From [Clostridium] polysaccharolyticum (GTDB taxonomy: Bacteria > Bacillota > Clostridia > Lachnospirales > Lachnospiraceae), in contig NZ_FOHN01000011.1 in the NCBI RefSeq assembly GCF_900111595.1, forward strand, positions 1 through 64,000: a stretch of 64,000 nucleotides of DNA, given 5' to 3'. The position numbers and the translations under genes are program-made. The notes below the pieces were generated by a model. The model did no database searches. It was given only the letters and a program-made list of their open reading frames with translations, and was not told the origin of the DNA. Shown here piece after piece: positions 63,746-64,000 of the stretch. Every line of letters starts with the position of its first letter. Within the stretch, counting starts at the first letter, position 1.

Positions 63746-64000
63746 ATGAAAAGACTTAAGTCGGTATCTGCAGTGTTTATGATAGCAGTATTATGCAGCG
63801 TTTCTGTGCAGATACAAGGAAGAATAAGTTCTTACATGGATATTCGATGTTCACATCTTAGAGAATACAGTTATTTTCAGCATTATAATCAAAATCATTT
63901 CTTTAACCAATTCGAGTTATCAGAAGTATGGAGAGATGGAGCTCCGTATTATGAACTTTTTGCACCAGATGAAAGAATTAAAGTACAAGTGAATAGGGAA
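63746..64000 (+). CDS. Secreted protein, N-terminal part (runs off the window)
   Basis: ATG 63746 follows AGGGGGC. The 85 visible codons begin with a signal peptide (MKRLKSVSAVFMIAVLCSVSVQI) and continue open to the window end. The rest of the protein is outside the window, so no family can be given. Confidence 0.7.
   Translation, partial: MKRLKSVSAVFMIAVLCSVSVQIQGRISSYMDIRCSHLREYSYFQHYNQNHFFNQFELSEVWRDGAPYYELFAPDERIKVQVNRE

Overview
The window looks like chromosome from a low-GC, motile, anaerobic gut Firmicute, most likely a Lachnospiraceae member. The evidence is AT-rich DNA with AGGAGG-type ribosome binding sites, a tyrosine T-box, Hsp33, the NifU-like/GGGtGRT pair, a chemoreceptor, a FliB-type protein, a secreted pectate lyase and LplB/YtcP/LipO sugar import. 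The genus is an inference, not something seen. No rRNA, tRNA, CRISPR array or intact insertion sequence was found.

Layout. 1-3240: housekeeping genes (tail of an acyl-CoA ligase, LD-carboxypeptidase, methyltransferase, hslO). 3241-16637: a biosynthetic-looking cluster behind a strong promoter with overlapping inverted repeats. It holds an NAD-dependent epimerase, a B12-binding radical SAM enzyme, a radical SAM enzyme with an N-terminal SPASM-like domain, a cytoplasmic GH26-like protein, a third radical SAM enzyme, a short Old Yellow Enzyme, a GH94 phosphorylase, a DegT sugar aminotransferase and a three-gene ABC-2 exporter. No product is known to me for this set. An exported, modified (amino)sugar, glycoside or cyclitol is my inference. 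16640-28320: glyA, a dgk remnant, an acyltransferase, DegV, LUD, TspO, topB, a beta-helix protein, and the Fe-S scaffold-like/GGGtGRT pair behind a structured leader.

28320-36980 is accessory and scarred. It has a long hairpin, direct repeats flanking an araC/MATE module, a sensor-kinase/LytTR chimera that looks like a deletion fusion, a pyruvate kinase relic, a KAS III-like enzyme lacking the usual His and Asn, an AAA ATPase and a lipoprotein. 37082-46724 is a glycan operon: GH29 fucosidase, GH42 beta-galactosidase, a YesM-like kinase and an LplB/YtcP/LipO importer. It would import and cleave fucosylated, galactosylated oligosaccharides inside the cell.

46800-64000 holds an Abi_2/HEPN defence gene broken by one in-frame stop, T-box-controlled tyrS, and two tandem TraX-7TM-GGDEF fusions followed by a DUF4253 protein. 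Then come a possible small RNA, a chemoreceptor with a second KAS III-like gene, a secreted pectate lyase, an alanine/sodium symporter with a leader terminator, a group II intron tail, a FliB-like protein, a 52-residue membrane protein and the start of a secreted protein.

Best candidates for undescribed biology are the radical SAM/glycoside cluster, the His/Asn-less KAS III pair, the kinase-LytTR chimera and the TraX-GGDEF fusions.
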